Below, piece by piece: positions 38,165 to 49,924 of a stretch of 64,000 bases of DNA; within the stretch, counting starts at the first letter, position 1; each line of letters starts with the position of its first letter. The DNA lies in the NCBI GenBank assembly GCA_019321725.1, contig CM033106.1, positions 16,776,551-16,840,550 on the forward strand. The letters are read 5' to 3'. Made by a program: the position numbers and the translations under genes. The stretch comes from Paulownia fortunei. Taxonomy: Eukaryota; Streptophyta; Magnoliopsida; Lamiales; Paulowniaceae. Under the pieces are notes generated by a model. The model saw only the letters and a list, made by a program, of their open reading frames with translations, had not been told where the DNA came from and ran no database searches.

Positions 38165-38782
38165 CATATATCCATTGCTAGACATTAACTATGATTTATG
38201 GATTGACATTAATGGATTAATTTTAGGAGAATTGATTGGACTAGTTAATCAGAACAACTTGTTGTGAACCCACTAGAAGATTATTGGTGAACTTAGGGTC
38301 ACACACAAATTTGGACAATTTTTTTTTTAAAATTTATCCAAATATTGGTTTAAGTTACTTAATATGATTAATTAATAAAACTTAAATAAATTCAAGTATT
38401 GATTTAATTCAATTAATTAATGTGGTCAATTAAATTTAATTGCATGGAGAAATGTGATTGGAATAAATAATTAATTGATTGAATAATTAATTATGATGGG
38501 CCTAAATCAATTCGCATGTTGTAATAATTAATTATCTAAATCAATTGAAATGAGTCTAATTGAGAATCCTAATAATGGTAGGGATGAAGAGATCTCATAG
38601 GATGAGAATTGGAGATAAAGGAGGATTATGAATCCCGTTCTGAGGGGCTAATAAAAGCCCCTCATTGACGGTAAAGAGGGTAGATTATTCAGCCTTCTTG
38701 TTTGCATTTGTTTGCATTTTCAGCTCTAAAAAGGAGGAGAAAAATGTTTTCTCTTCAAGCTCAAAATCGCCGCTCACGCTCC
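38165..38782 (+). mobile_element. Copia LTR fragment, left of solo LTR
   Basis: Matches the 3' half of the LTR A family: TTGTGAACCCACTAGAAG and GGGTCACACACAAATTTGG (also at 43200 and 62978), then TTAATTAA-rich sequence. It is interrupted at 38782 by a family-G solo LTR; the last bases of this LTR resume at 41688 and end near 41810 (AAATCCTAACA). Confidence 0.65.
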
Positions 38783-41682
38783 TGTGATACCCGAGCCTCT
38801 TACTACTCACATGACCAAATATGATTCATGCATTACGTGTTAATTTTATATGCTATTTGCATTTCTATTGACATTGCATAATTTATTTCATTTTATACGA
38901 CATTCTTGAATATTAAACTTAATTCTGAAACTCTTGCACGGTATTAGTTATTGAAATTCCTAATCTAAGTAGTTGATTTTATATTGAAATAAGAAGAAAA
39001 TGAGGTGGATCAATATTAGATATAGATGGGATATATATGTTATAATTTTGAAAGTGTTAAAAGTGTTACTAGTAAGCTTATACGGTTTAATTTGATTTGA
39101 TCAAGTTATTTCAAAAGTATATATTTGTAAATTAGCATACTTGGAATATTGGACATGATATAATGTGAATTAAGTGTCATATTACAAGGCCCATATGTGC
39201 ATATGATTTTAGAAATGCAAACTAGATAATTCTTTAAGAATCGGATGTGAATCGGTTTGCAGATCGAATGAACGGACATAGGAATTACCCATGGAAATGA
39301 ATGGTGATTAAGATAGGTTGCAACCAAATAAAAATAGGTGAGACACATAAGATTAGGGCTGCAAGATAAGGAAGAAAATCAGATTTTGCCATTTACTTGC
39401 CACCTCATGCTTTCTTATTAAGCTTAAGCTAACATCTCAAGCTAACACCTCAAACCCTTCACCCTTAAGCAACAACCAGACCCTCATTTCAGCCATTTTC
39501 ATCTTCCAAACACACACCTTAAGGTCTCCAAGTGATCCAAATTGATTCCAAGTTGAAATAAAAGCAAGAAAAGCAAAGGAGAAGTGATTACCATCAAGTT
39601 AACTTCAAAATCTGCATAGGTAACACTTATCTATGGTTTTGCCTTTAGTTTTTAGATTATTATGAATGGTTTTATTGTTTATTAAGTTTTCAATATATCT
39701 TATAAAAGTGTTAGGAAGTTTTTAGTTAGACTTTGGTGCACAAAGAAAGGGTTTTTGGTGACAAACACTTAATAGGAAATACTTGTGGCAGAAACTATCA
39801 TCTTACTGTTTTCTTGTGTTTTAGACTTCAAAAGTATATGGTATGTTGAATAAAACCTATAATTAATACCATTTAAATGACCATATATGAGTTAAGAGTA
39901 TTGGAATGAAGTTTTATCAGTTGGAAATTAAAATAGAGAATGATATTGGAGAAACACTCAAACTGCCAAAATAGCAAAATTGGTTTTGGTGTGCTGTGAA
40001 GGAAACTGAATTAAGGGAGCTAAATCCATTATTTTTGGTAATAATATGACCTGGTTGTCTCCTTATATATGTTATCTAAGTATGGTGAAAATTTTGGAGT
40101 GATTGAATATACTTAAGGGTGCCAAAACCATTAATGTCATGAAGTGTGCAAAACTGTCATGGTAGGAAACAATCTGTTTTAGTATGTCGTGAAGAGAGCT
40201 GAACTTGGAAAGCTATATCCGTGATTTTTAGCAATTATATGATATGGTTACATTTATATACATGTTATCTAAGTGTGGTAAAAATTTGGGAGTGATTGGA
40301 TATGTTTAGGGATGTTAAAATTATCATGTAACTAAACTTGACAGCAAGAAAATATGAAAATGTGAATCTGCCACATTTGATCACTTAGCATGTTTCAACC
40401 TAGACATGTTGCTATTGAGTGTTAACAATTAGTTACATGCTATTAGAGTTATAATACTTCAATTACATGATGTTTGCATGTATTTAAGATGAGAAATTGA
40501 GGTATTTGAGGGGCTATATTGGGTTCTAGTTTGTGAAAGCTTGATTGTTAGCTTATAGCTTGGTGTTTAAGGTCTAGTATGAGATTTTGTGCTTTTAACT
40601 TGCCAAATTGGGAATGGTGCTTGATGTTGGGTAATATTATAGGATATTTTACATCTAAGGTTGGAGAGGAATACTAAACAAATTTAGACTAAGCCACCAA
40701 CCAAATGAAAGGTAAGTAAAGATTTATTTGCAACCACAATGCATAGACATAGTAGATGTGTGAATTATATATAATATCATAAATCATATGTGCATAGTAG
40801 AGGGCTCTCCATTGATCATGCATACATGGGCATTGTCATTAGCACGTGCATGCATCATATACTAGCATTGTGATAAATCTTGCATTGCACGACATGATTC
40901 AGGGAAAGGAAAATGTTTTGTTGACCACTACTAGTGCACCGAAGCATGCATGGATTTGCATGGTGTTATGCATGGATTTGCAGGTTCGCGTGCGTGGATT
41001 TGCATGCGTATGAGTATGCATGGATTTCCATGCTTATATGATTATTGACCATTGGATTATGGCGGTATACAGAGCTCTTTTCCAGTGCATGAGATAGTAG
41101 CGTTGGTCAGGGGCCCAAGAAAGAAATGATTTTGAGAGAAGTATTTTGATGCATAAAATTGCATTGTGAGCATAGAATTTTGAGTTGCATGACTTGATAT
41201 TGTGGATTATTCTTTGACATGAATAATCTTTACTTGCTGAGCGTTAGCTCATATAGTTTATGCATTATAGGTGAGTACGACGATACTTGAAGCATCTTTT
41301 ATTGGCTGGGCGGCGATTGGAGCTCCTCCAGGTGTCTGAGAGGGTGTGTACATGGGTGACGACCTGTTGGGCTATTTTGTTGGCTTGTTATATTTTGAGT
41401 CTGTTGTATTATATTTTTAGACTGGTACTATATTTCACTTTTAAAACTTTACTGTAAATAAGTATGTAAATATTGGGTCGTTGTGGGTGTTGTGCTTTTA
41501 TATAAATACCGATCCTGCTATATACATGACATATGTTATAAAGTATTTTAAATAGGGTTGTGCATGTAAGAAGTGATTTATCTTTTCTTAAAGTGTTAAA
41601 AAAAATATTCCATGCATGCACACAGGTTCTATTATGTCAAATTATAATATATATCTAGTTGTGTAGTAATGGGGGTGTTACA
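38783..41682 (+). mobile_element. Family-G solo LTR
   Basis: Starts TGTGATACCCGAGCC, ends GGGGGTGTTACA, 2900 bp. It is flanked by GCTCC (38778-38782) and ACTCC (41683-41687), a 5-bp target duplication with one mismatch. There is no PBS on the right side and no coding sequence, so it is a solo LTR left by LTR-LTR recombination. It aligns end to end with the 5' LTR at 43862-46758 with small indels. Confidence 0.9.
40935..41036 (+). promoter_or_regulatory. Cluster of RY-type (CATGCA) and GGATTTGCA motifs in family-G LTR
   Basis: Four spaced copies of a CATGGATTTGCATG-like unit with several overlapping CATGCA/TGCATG words. Equivalent clusters occur at 284-386, 46014-46112 and, inverted, 6560-6634 and 12748-12840. 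CATGCA is the core of the RY element bound by plant B3-domain factors of the LEC2/FUS3/ABI3 group; a role here is inference. Confidence 0.45.
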
Positions 41683-41827
41683 ACTCCTCCAAAATTGTCC
41701 AACTAGTTGGCAACTATCATCCAGTTTAGTTCTTAATTCAAGTATTGAATTGAGAATTAAATCCAATCACCAAGACATAATTGTTTTGTTTTTAGTACCA
41801 AATCCTAACAACCTAGGTTAGAATATG
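41683..41827 (+). mobile_element. End of copia LTR fragment, right of solo LTR
   Basis: Short continuation of the LTR at 38165-38782, ending near AAATCCTAACA (about 41810), followed by a few bases before the next copia LTR starts at about 41828. Confidence 0.5.
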
Positions 41828-42220
41828 TTAAAATAGTGTTCAGCCAGTCAATTAGTTTGGCTGCATAATATTCTTTTATGAACAATCTTTTTCAATCACT
41901 ATCAATAAAAATAGGCAATACTTCATCTTTGCGAGTTCTATTTTAATTTAGATGAAATCCCTGGACCAGATAACACGTATATAATGACAATCGTGGAATA
42001 TACCTTTATGACTTTGATATTAAAATATCTAAGTCAAAGATCATTGATCATTCCAAATCAAGGATCATTGATATGAGTGTAAGATAATAGTGTATGTATA
42101 TGGGTGATTGTTAGGGTATAAGTCACTGAACAACCTCACCCATAAATTTCTACTTGAAAATTATGTTGTCAAATATGAAATTTCCTTACGATAGTCCAAG
42201 ATTAGTCCTTTGACTTGAAA

Positions 42221-42423
42221 CACCATGCTAATCTTGTACATGGTTTATTATACTTTGATTAGGGAATATTTTAGGTATAATATCACATGTATGGAGATTA
42301 ATGGTGACTAACAAATGATCCATCAACTAGCACCATGCTAATCTTGTACATGGTTTATTATACTTTGATTAGGGAATATTTGGGTACAATATCACATGTA
42401 TGGAGATTAATGAGTGACTAACA
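42221..42423 (+). repeat. Tandem duplication, about 110-bp unit
   Basis: The segment starting CACCATGCTAATCTTG at 42221 is repeated from 42331 with a few differences (for example TTTAGGTATAAT versus TTTGGGTACAAT). Confidence 0.9.
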
Positions 42424-42480
42424 GAGAGGATCTATCAACTATCTAAATGAATAGGTGAATATCATATATTTTTATGGTAC

Positions 42481-42950
42481 TTGACTTGAAAATACTTGAC
42501 CATTATATGATGAAAGTTAGAAAAAAGTTTTTCAAATTTTATCATGGAGTCAAGTGACTAGAATTTTTTTTTAAAGAAGGATAATAGTTGGTTCACCAAC
42601 TTGACTTGGAAATCCTTGGTCATGGTAGGACGAAAGTTAGTAAAAAGGTTTTCTAATTTCATCATGGAATCAAGTGACTAGGATTTTTTTTAAAGAAGGA
42701 TAATTGTTGGTTCCCCAACTCACCTCTAGATAATTGGAACCTATAGCCAACTAGGTCGTAGGTGCAAAGTACTTACTATAAGCTACCTTGTCTTATTAGT
42801 CAAGTGACTAGGAATTTTTTTTCAAGAAGGATACTGGCTGGTTCCCCAACTCCCCTCCAAGTGACTCAAACTCACAACCAATTAGGTCGTAGGCGCAAGG
42901 TGGTTATCAACAAGCTATCTTATCTCGTCAATCAAGTGACTAGGAATGGA
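42481..42950 (+). repeat. Two adjacent tandem-repeat sets inside copia LTR
   Basis: First set: units of about 120 bp at 42482-42600 and 42602-42720, each with GACTTG(A/G)AAAT, then TCAAGTGACTAG, a run of T, and AAAGAAGGATAAT. Second set: units of about 129 bp starting near 42720 and 42850, each with AA(C/T)TAGGTCGTAGG(T/C)GCAA and again TCAAGTGACTAGGA. All units share the TCAAGTGACTAGGA plus poly-T block. The minus strand of the second set contains GTGAGTTTGAGTCACTTGG, loosely like a pol III B box. Confidence 0.8.
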
Positions 42951-43861
42951 TACATAGTGTGCTAATAGGTGTTCGACTAATATTTCATACCCTAAGCACA
43001 GTCGAAAAATTATTTTACGAAAGGACTTTATTGCATGGTATTCATAATGAGAAAAAGTTCGCCACGTTCAACTATGTCTAGATCTTTATGGCGTGTTACT
43101 AGATGCTAATCATAATTGGTGGGTTCTTTAAATTAAAGAGTTAATTATAAGAGGATTAATTAATTAAAATAATTTAATTATTTGATTAAGTCACAAGAGT
43201 TGTGAACCCACTATTAGAATAGAGTTGAACTTAAGGGGTCACACACAACTTGAAGAAATTCGTTTCTTTCCTAGAAATTATCCAAGTATTGGATTTGATT
43301 AATTAATATGATTAATTATTGGACTTAAATTATTTTAATATTGAATTAATTTTATTAATTGATGATATTAATTAATTGAGCCTAAATTAAAATAAGAATT
43401 TCAATTAAAATTTAATTAATTAATTAATTAGACCAATTAAATAGGCCAATTAATTATATGAGATGAATTAAAATTAGTAAGACTAATTAATTGAACTTAT
43501 TTAAGTCCAAACTCAATTGATGTGAGTAGAAAACCCATAGAATTAAATAAGATTTAATTCCATAGATAAAATAGTTGGAGGGTTCCATTGAGATGAAATT
43601 GTTAATATATTAACTATTTTTGATTTTGTCATTAGACTCATAAAATTAGGGTGCAAGACAAGACCATTTGGGCCTTAAGCCCACTAGGAAAATGGATTTC
43701 CCAAAGTTTTATCATGTGGGTGATGAAATTTGAATAAAATAGTGGGAGATATCTTGCTTATGATAATTATTGTCACAATTAAATCCACTTAGATTAATCT
43801 AGACACAAAACAACTTACCGGCCCAATCTATCTGATTTTTTCAAAGTTGGAGAATAGTTCT

Positions 43862-46758
43862 TGTGATACTCGAGCCTCTTACTACTCACATGGCCAAATA
43901 TGATTCATGCATTACATGTTAATTTTATATGCTATTTGCATTTCTATTGACATTGCATAATTTATTTCATTTTATACGACATTCTTGAATATTAAACTTA
44001 ATTCTGAAGCTCTTGCACGATATTAGTTATTGAATTTCTTAATCTAAGTAGTTGATTTTATATTGAAATAAGAAGAAAATGAGGTGGATCAATATTAGAT
44101 ATAGATGGGATATATAGGTTATAATTTTAGAAGTGTTAAAAGTGTTACTAGTAACCTTATACGGTTTAATTTGATTTGATCAAGTTATTTCAAAAGTATA
44201 TATTTGTAAATTAGCATACTTGGGATATTGGACATGATATAATATGATTTAAGTGTCATATTACAAGGCCCTTATGTGCATATATTTTTAGAAATGCAAA
44301 CTAGATAATTCTTTAAGAATCGGATGCGAATCGATTTGGAGATCTAATGAACGGACATAGAAATTACCTATGGGAATGAATGGTGATTAAGATAGGTTGC
44401 AACCAAATAAAAATAGATGAGACACACAAGATTAGGGCTGCAAGATAAGGGAGAAAATCAGATTTGCCATTTACTTGCCACCTCATGCTTTCTTATTAAA
44501 CTTAAGCTAACATCTCAAGCTAACACCTCAAACCCTTCACCCTTAAGCAACGACCAGACCCTCATTTCAGCCATTTTCATCTTTAAACACACACCTTAAG
44601 GTCTCCAAGTGATCCAATTTGATTCCAAGTTGAAATAAAAGCAAGAAAAGCAAAGAAGAAGTGATTACCATCAAGTTAGCCTCAAAATCTGCATAGGTAA
44701 CACTTATCTACGGTTTTGCCTTTGGTTTTCAGATTATTATGAATGGTTTTATGGTTTATTAAGCTTTCAATATCTCTTATAAAGTGTTAGGAAGTTTTTA
44801 GTTAGACTTTGGTGCACAAAGAAAGGGTTTTTGATCACAAACACTTAATAGGAAATACTTGTGGCAGAAACTGTCATCTTACTGTTTTCTTGTGTTTTAG
44901 GCTTCAAAAGTGTATGGTATGTTGAATAAAACCTATAATTATTACCATTTAAATGACCATATATGAGTTAAGAGTATTGGAATGAAGTTTTATCAGTTGG
45001 AAATTGAAATAGAGAATGATATTGGAGAAACACTCAAACTGCCAAAATAGCAAAATCTGTTTTGGTGTGCTGTGAAGGAAACTGAATTAAGGGAGCTAAA
45101 TCCATTATTTTTGGTAATAATATGACCTGGTTGTCTCCTTATATATGTTATCTAAGTATGGTGAAAATGTTGGAGTGATTGAATATACTTAAGGGTGCCA
45201 AAACCATTAATGTCATGAAGTGTGCAAAACTGTCACGGTAGGAAACAATCTGTTTAGTATGTCGTGAAGAGAGCTGAACTTGGGAAGCTATATCCGTGAT
45301 TTTTAGCAATTCTATGATATGGTTACATTTATATACATGTTATATAAGTGTGGTAAAAATTTTGGAGTGATTGGATATGCTTAGGGATGTTAAAATTATC
45401 ATGCAACTAAACTTGACAGCAAGAAAATATGAAAATGTGAATCTGCCACATTTGATCACTTAGCATGTTTCAACCTGATATGTTGCTATTGATTGTTAAC
45501 AATTAGGTACATGCTATTAGAGTTATAATAATTCAATTACATGATGTTTGCATTGCATTTAAGATGAGAAATTGAGGTATTTGAGGGGCTATATTGGTTC
45601 TAGTTTGTGAAAGCTTGATTGTTAGCTTATAGCTTGGTGTTTAAGGTCTAGTATGAGATTTTGTGCTTTCAACTTGCCAAATTGGGAATGGTGCTTGATG
45701 TTGGGTAATATTACAGGCTATTTTACATCTAAAGTTGGAGAGGAATACTAAACAAATTTAGACTAAGCCACCAACCAAGTGAAAGGTAAGTAAAGATTCA
45801 TTTGCAACTACAATGCATAGACATAGTAGATGTGTGAATTATATGTAATATCATAAATCATATGTGCATAGTAGAGGACTCTCAATTGAGCATACATACA
45901 TGGGCATTGTCATTGGCACGTGCATGCATCATATACAGCATTGTGATAAATCTTGCATTGCACGGCATGATTGTGAGAAAGGAAAATATTTTTGTGCTGA
46001 CCACTACTAGTGCACCAAGCATGCATGGATTTGCATGGTTTATGCATGGATTTGCAGGTTCGCGTGCATGGATTTGCATGCGTATGAGTATGCATGGATT
46101 TGCATGCTTATATGATTATTAGCCATTGGATTATGGCGGTATACAGAGCTCTTTTTCGGTGCATGGATAGTAGCGTTGGTCAGGGGCCCAAGAAAGAAAT
46201 GATTTTGAGAGAAATATTTTGATGCATAAAATTGCATTGGGCATAGCATGTTGAGATGCATGACTTGATATTGTGGATTATTCTTTGACATGCATAATCT
46301 TTACTTGCTGAGTGTTAGCTCATATAGTTTATGCATTGTAGGTGAGTACGACGATGCCTGAAGCATCTTTTATTGGCTGGGCGGTGGTTGGAGCTCCTGC
46401 AGGTGTCTGAGAGAGTGTGTACATGGATGACGACCTGTTGGGCTATTTTGTTGGCTTGTTATATTTTGAGTCTGTTGTATTATATTTTAGACTGGTACTA
46501 TATTTCGCTTTTAAAACTTTACTGTAAATAAGTATGTAAATATTGGGTTAGTGGTGTTGTGTTTTTATATAAATATTGATCCTACTATATACATGATATG
46601 TGTTAGAAAGTATTTTAAACAGGGTTGTGCATGTAAAAGTGATATATCTTTTCTTAAGGTGTTACAAAAAAAAAAAAAAAAATATTCCATGCATGCACAC
46701 AGGTTCTATCATGTAAATTATAATATATATCTAGTTGTGTAGTAATGGGGGTGTTACA
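43862..46758 (+). mobile_element. Family-G element E, 5' LTR
   Basis: Starts TGTGATACTCGAGCC, ends GGGGGTGTTACA, 2897 bp, followed after three bases by a tRNA-Met PBS. Over the first 740 bp I count about five differences from the 3' LTR at 51473 (under 1%), indicating a recent insertion. It contains the RY/GGATTTGCA cluster, a poly-A run at about 46664-46681 and a TATA-like box near its 3' end. Confidence 0.93.
46566..46573 (+). promoter_or_regulatory. Putative LTR TATA box
   Basis: TATATAAA about 190 bp before the LTR end, conserved at about 41500 in the solo LTR and near 805 in the first LTR. If used, U3 is about 2.7 kb and R-U5 about 160 bp. Not proven. Confidence 0.4.
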
Positions 46759-46761
46759 GAG

Positions 46762-46773
46762 TGGTATCAGAGC
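46762..46773 (+). other. Primer-binding site, tRNA-Met type, element E
   Basis: TGGTATCAGAGC three bases after the 5' LTR, the standard plant PBS complementary to the 3' end of initiator tRNA-Met. Confidence 0.9.
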
Positions 46774-46928
46774 CCAGGTCTTGATTCTGTAGACTGTCCA
46801 TGTACATAATCTTAGAACTTGCGGAGCAGCAGCCACGCTAAGTTTTACATTATCATATATTGCATTTATATATTCCATGAATTATATTGGCCATATGTTG
46901 TCAAACTTGTGTAAAACAGCACTGCAAA

Positions 46929-47990
46929 ATGGTGAGAACTCGTGGTGAGAGCAGTGGTGGTGCCAGAGCACAAAGAAATGAGACACCCACCCCGGTTAAT
47001 GATCGAGATACCATGATTAACCGATTAACAGAGTTAATTGAACGACAGTCCGAACAATTCAACAACTGATTCGACAAAGAGATAATGGTGAACAACCACG
47101 GGTGGAGGTAAACCAACAGCGGGTGGACTATATATATATGGTGGGAGAACGATTTAGGAGGCTGGATCCCCCAACATTTGAGGATGCGATTGATCCTACC
47201 GCTGCAGAGGACTGGTTGAGGACCCTGGAAAACATGTTCCAGTATAGCAGGGTGCCAGTAGAGGAGAGGGTAATGTGTGCCACTTTCATGCTTGCGGTAG
47301 TGCAGGCCATTGTGGGACATGATCAGCAGCATAGAGGACATTACTACCATGAGCTGGGACAGATTCAAGGAGTTATTCCGAAATAAATATTTCACAGCCC
47401 AGTTCGCATGATGAAGATGAATGAGTTTATACAACTGCGACAAGGAGCAATGACTAGGGGAATATATTCGTAAATTTGAACAACTGTCCAGGTTCGCTAC
47501 GCACATGGTCAGCACTGAAGCACTTAAAGTAGAGAGATTTCTGGAGGGTTTGAGGCCAGAGTTATACGGGATGTGAATATGGCGGGTACTCAAGGGGTGA
47601 CATTTTCACAGGTGGCTGAGAGGGCACTAGTAGCAGAACAGGCTGAATTGAGAATCGCTCGTGCACAAGAGGCTCGACAGCAATTCAGACAGCAGGGACA
47701 GAGATGGACTGTGGGGCAAAAGAGGCCATTCAAATGCAGAAGCCAATCCAAATACAGAAGTCGGGATTTAAATTTCAAGGAGAACAAGGCCAACAACAAG
47801 AAGGTCAAAATAAGAGGCCACGGGTCGAACAAGGAAAAGCACCAATGCCAGAAGCTGTGTGTCAGAAATGTGGTAATCGACATACTGGAGGCTGCTATAT
47901 AGAAACCAGGACGTGTTTTCGATGTGGAATACCGGGACATATTGCTAAATTTTGCCCAGGTAAACAGAATCAGACCATCCAAAAGAATGT
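46929..47990 (+). pseudogene. Element E gag, frameshifted
   Basis: Probable start ATG at 46929 (MVRTRGESSGG). Frame changes occur near 47060 (after ERQSEQFN), near 47310 (before WDMISS), and near 47400-47480, where two stops interrupt the capsid region. Recognisable parts: RRLDPPTFEDAIDPTAAEDW (capsid N-terminal region), SWDRFKELFRNKYF, FLEGLRPELY, and a VAERALVAEQAE coiled segment. A nucleocapsid zinc knuckle CFRCGIPGHIAKFC lies at about 47915-47957, preceded by a second Cys/His cluster. A working chromovirus gag is one continuous frame, so this copy cannot make an intact capsid protein. The breaks are visible directly; whether some are assembly errors cannot be told here. Confidence 0.88.
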
Positions 47991-48436
47991 ACCAGCCAAG
48001 GTGTTCACCATGACCAGGGCGGATGCAGAAGCAAATCCATCGGTGGTAACAGGTACACTTTATATTTCTAGTGTTCCAACACTTGTATTATTTGATTCTG
48101 GAGCCACGCATTCATTTGCATCCACTGAGTACGTGAAGAGGTTGGGTAGAATACCAGAATGTAGCAGAAATCAGTTATAGTGTAACAGTTCCCTCTGGAG
48201 ATGCTAGACAAACTGATCGGATTTTGAGAGCTTGTGCTATACTTGTTGAAGGTAGAGAATTACATGCTGATTTGATTGTACTGGATATGAATGATTATGA
48301 TGTTATTTTGGGCATGGATTGGTTGTCAAAGTATGGGGCTACTATCAACTGTAAGGAAAAGACGGTGACATTTCAACTTTCTGGGAAAGAGTCTTTCACA
48401 TTTGCCAGCATTGTGAAGAATTTAGATTTCCTATGA
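47991..48436 (+). pseudogene. Element E aspartic protease region
   Basis: Active-site motif LFDSGATHSF at about 48090-48119 in the frame that carries the zinc knuckle. That frame stops at 48180; the second half continues in another frame from 48224 (ILVEGRELHADLIVLDMNDY, DVILGMDWLSKYGATI), the usual retropepsin C-terminal part. At least one frameshift therefore splits the domain near 48160. In the intact family the enzyme matures the gag-pol polyprotein. Confidence 0.88.
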
Positions 48437-49924
48437 TTTCAGCAGTGAAGGCACAACGATTACTCGATGATGGTTGCGAAGGGTACTTGGTGAGTGTCAT
48501 GAACATTGAGGAACAACACCCACCAACTCTGAGTGAAATACCAGTGGTATGGAATATACTGAAGTATTCCCAGATGATCTCCCGGGACTGCCACCAGATC
48601 GTGAAATAAAGTTTGTTATTGACATACAACCAGGAACATCTTCAATCTCAAAAACTCCCTACAAAATGGCTCCATTGGAGTTGAAAGAATTAAAAGTACA
48701 ATTACAAGACTTGTTGGACAAGGGATTCATCAGACCGAGCTTTTCACCTTGGGGAGCACCAGTTCTATTTGTACGTAAGAAGGATGGCACCATGAGACTG
48801 TGCATCGATTATCGAGAGTTGAATAGGGTCACAATTAAGAATAAGTATCCGTTACCCAGAATCGATGATTTATTTGACCAGCTTCAGGGTGCCGCAATAT
48901 TTTCAAAGATTGACTTACGCTCTGGTACCATCAATTGAAAATAAAGAAAGAGGATATCCCCAAGACGGCATTTAGTACAAGATATGGGCACTATGAATTT
49001 TTGGTGATGCCATTTGGATTGACTAACGCTCCAGCAGCATTCATGGATCTGATGAACAGAGTGTTTAAAGAATTTCTGGATAAATTTGTTATTGTGTTCA
49101 TAGATGACATTCTAGTTTACTCCAGAACTAAAGAAGAACATGCCGCACATTTAACACAAGTACTAGAGGTCCTGAAAGTGAAGCAGTTATACGCCAAATT
49201 CAAGAAATGCGAGTTCTGGTTGGATCGTGTGGTATTCTTGGGACATGTTATATCAGGAGCGGGAATATCAGTAGATCCAAGTAAAGTTGAAGCTATCAAC
49301 AACTGGATGCAACCTACTAATCCTTCAGAGGTGCGCAGTTTTCTGGGTTTAGCTGGATATTACCGAAGATTTGTGGAGGGGTTCTCCAAGATTGCAATGC
49401 CATTGACACAATTAACCAGAAAAGGGGTGATGTTTAGATGGACAGATATGTGTGAGCGAAGTTTCCAGGAGCTGAAAAAGAGGCTGACTTCAGCACCTAT
49501 TCTCTCAATTCCATCAGGTACGGGAGGATTCGTAATTTACAGTGACGCATCGAAGAATGGATTAGGATGTGTACTGATGCAGAATGGCAAAGTAATTGCG
49601 TATGCCTCCAGGCAACTTAAAGAGTACGAAAAGAATTACCCCACGCACGACTTGGAACTTGCTGCTGTAGTATTTGCGCTTAAAATATGGAGGCACTATT
49701 TATATGGTGAATGGTGCGAGATCTATACTGATCACAAGAGCCTCAAATACTTCTTCACACAGAAAGAGTTGAATATGCGGCAGCGAAGATGGCTAGAACT
49801 GGTAAAAGATTATGATTGTGTGATCAATTACCACCCAGGTAAAGCCAACGTTGTAGCTGATGCATTGAGCCGAAAATCCACACAAAGTACAATGGCTATG
49901 GCTTTAATTCAAAAATCAAACTGA
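48437..49924 (+). pseudogene. Element E reverse transcriptase and RNase H
   Basis: RT begins at the [19 protein letters not shown] segment (48552). The fingers/palm motifs [20 protein letters not shown] and SKIDLRSG end at 48938 in a stop. One missing base near 48925 shifts the frame, and RT resumes at 48935 with [12 protein letters not shown] and the catalytic FIDDILVYS (about 49097-49123). RNase H follows with [35 protein letters not shown] and the terminal [10 protein letters not shown], ending at 49924. Order and motifs are those of Ty3/gypsy. The single frameshift would abolish a full RT even though both halves are well conserved. Confidence 0.92.

Larger units (their letters stand above)
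41828..43861 (+). mobile_element. Copia LTR fragment, cut by family-G element E
   Basis: Starts TGTTAAAATAGTGTTCAGCC, analogous to other copies of this LTR, and runs through the shared blocks (GATGAAATCCCTGGACC near 41945, ACACCATG near 42221, GGTCACACACAACTTG near 43237) and TTAATTAA-rich sequence at 43120-43500. It is longer in the middle than its relatives because of tandem repeats at 42221-42950. It ends at 43861, where element E begins; its remaining 3' end is not found at 53308. Confidence 0.65.

Noticed and set aside
40935..41036. Regularly spaced short repeats suggestive of a CRISPR-like array
   Set aside because: Units are only 14-16 bp with irregular short spacers, in a plant LTR, and conserved between LTR copies; there is no spacer diversity or cas gene.
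45862..46291. Several overlapping 60-86-codon frames on both strands
   Set aside because: They lie in the family-G LTR motif cluster and recur at other LTR copies as a by-product of the CATGGATTTGCATG repeats.
46901..47982. Long minus-strand frames (130 and 230 codons) in element E
   Set aside because: They are antisense to clear gag and zinc-knuckle sequence and have no recognisable motif.
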